From assembly GCA_028716125.1 (NCBI GenBank), contig JAQUQK010000064.1:1-5351 (forward strand): a stretch of DNA of 5,351 nt, written 5' to 3'. The DNA is from Thermoplasmatota archaeon. GTDB lineage: Archaea > Thermoplasmatota > JAQUQK01. Under the pieces are notes generated by a model. That model made no database searches. It worked only from the letters and a program-made list of their open reading frames with translations, and was not told where the DNA came from. Each line of letters begins with the position of its first letter. The first letter of the stretch is position 1. Below, piece after piece: positions 5,180 to 5,351 of this stretch. The position numbers were made by a program, and so were the translations under genes.

Positions 5180-5351
5180 CCATCCTGACCAATTTGACCG
5201 CAATCTAGGCAAAACAGGCACAGGCAAATGTTCGTCTTTTGCCGCACATTCTTTTGAAACCCTTTTATTCCCCCCACCCGATTCACCCTTGTGTTCCTTT
5301 CGCACAAGCACATAAAACCCGATTCCATAGAGCTGCGCGCCTACCAGGAAA
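5168..5351 (-). CDS. Partial C-terminus of a membrane protein upstream of gene E
   Basis: The minus-strand frame is open from the window edge (first full codon at 5350) to TAA at 5168-5170, giving 60 residues of a protein whose start lies outside. It begins FLVGAQLYGIGFYVLV, a likely last transmembrane segment, followed by RKEHKGESGGG and a polar, basic end finishing SGWRKH. The other two minus frames close quickly. The hydrophobic-then-basic pattern fits the positive-inside rule and supports a real gene, but 60 open codons alone are weak evidence. The family cannot be told. Its stop is 32 bp before the gene E start and inside the gene E TATA region. Confidence 0.5.
   Translation of the reverse strand, partial: FLVGAQLYGIGFYVLVRKEHKGESGGGNKRVSKECAAKDEHLPVPVLPRLRSNWSGWRKH

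Noticed and set aside
1..5351. CRISPR array, tRNA, rRNA, transposase or toxin-antitoxin genes
   Set aside because: No regularly spaced repeats, no cloverleaf-like or rRNA-like segments and no recognisable catalytic motifs were seen in any frame.

Overview
The window looks archaeal. Two intergenic regions carry a purine-rich BRE-like element followed by an AT-rich TATA box about 25 bp before a plausible transcription start. Several proteins end in a tripartite tail like the archaeal PGF-CTERM sorting signal: a Pro-Gly-aromatic motif, a short hydrophobic helix, then a basic cluster. The style (signal peptides, Ig-like domains, overlapping genes, short promoters) would fit a small-genome DPANN archaeon such as a Micrarchaeota/ARMAN relative. 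That placement is inference, since no taxonomic marker gene is present.

Layout. Bases 1-138 hold a short perfect palindrome and a promoter. Four plus-strand genes follow: A (139-1101), B (1164-2654), C (2651-3334) and D (3345-4268). B, C and D are packed with a 4-bp ATGA overlap and a 10-bp gap, so they are almost certainly one operon. A may be cotranscribed or separated by a weak promoter. Gene E (4203-5135) lies on the minus strand, converges on D and overlaps its end by 66 bp. A minus-strand coding end, unfinished at the window edge, lies upstream of E (5168-5351).

Genes A, B, D and E look like highly diverged paralogues. Each has a signal peptide, one N-terminal beta-sandwich region, a second domain resembling the NEW3/CARDB type of Ig-like fold, a short juxtamembrane motif ([F/V/H]-Y-[V/I/L]-P or S) and one C-terminal membrane helix. 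A, D and E finish in a few basic residues after the helix. B instead continues into a roughly 205-residue lysine-rich helical cytoplasmic tail. C is a small secreted protein with a possible lipobox and an internal duplication. None matches an enzyme I recognise, and I see no catalytic motif.

The best reading is a cell-surface cassette: membrane- or sortase-anchored Ig-like proteins plus a lipoprotein-like partner, with B as the one member able to link the outside to the cytoplasm. The most striking feature is the D/E overlap. The two membrane-anchor tails are encoded on opposite strands of the same DNA in exact codon register, so the hydrophobic codons of one are largely the complement of the basic codons of the other.
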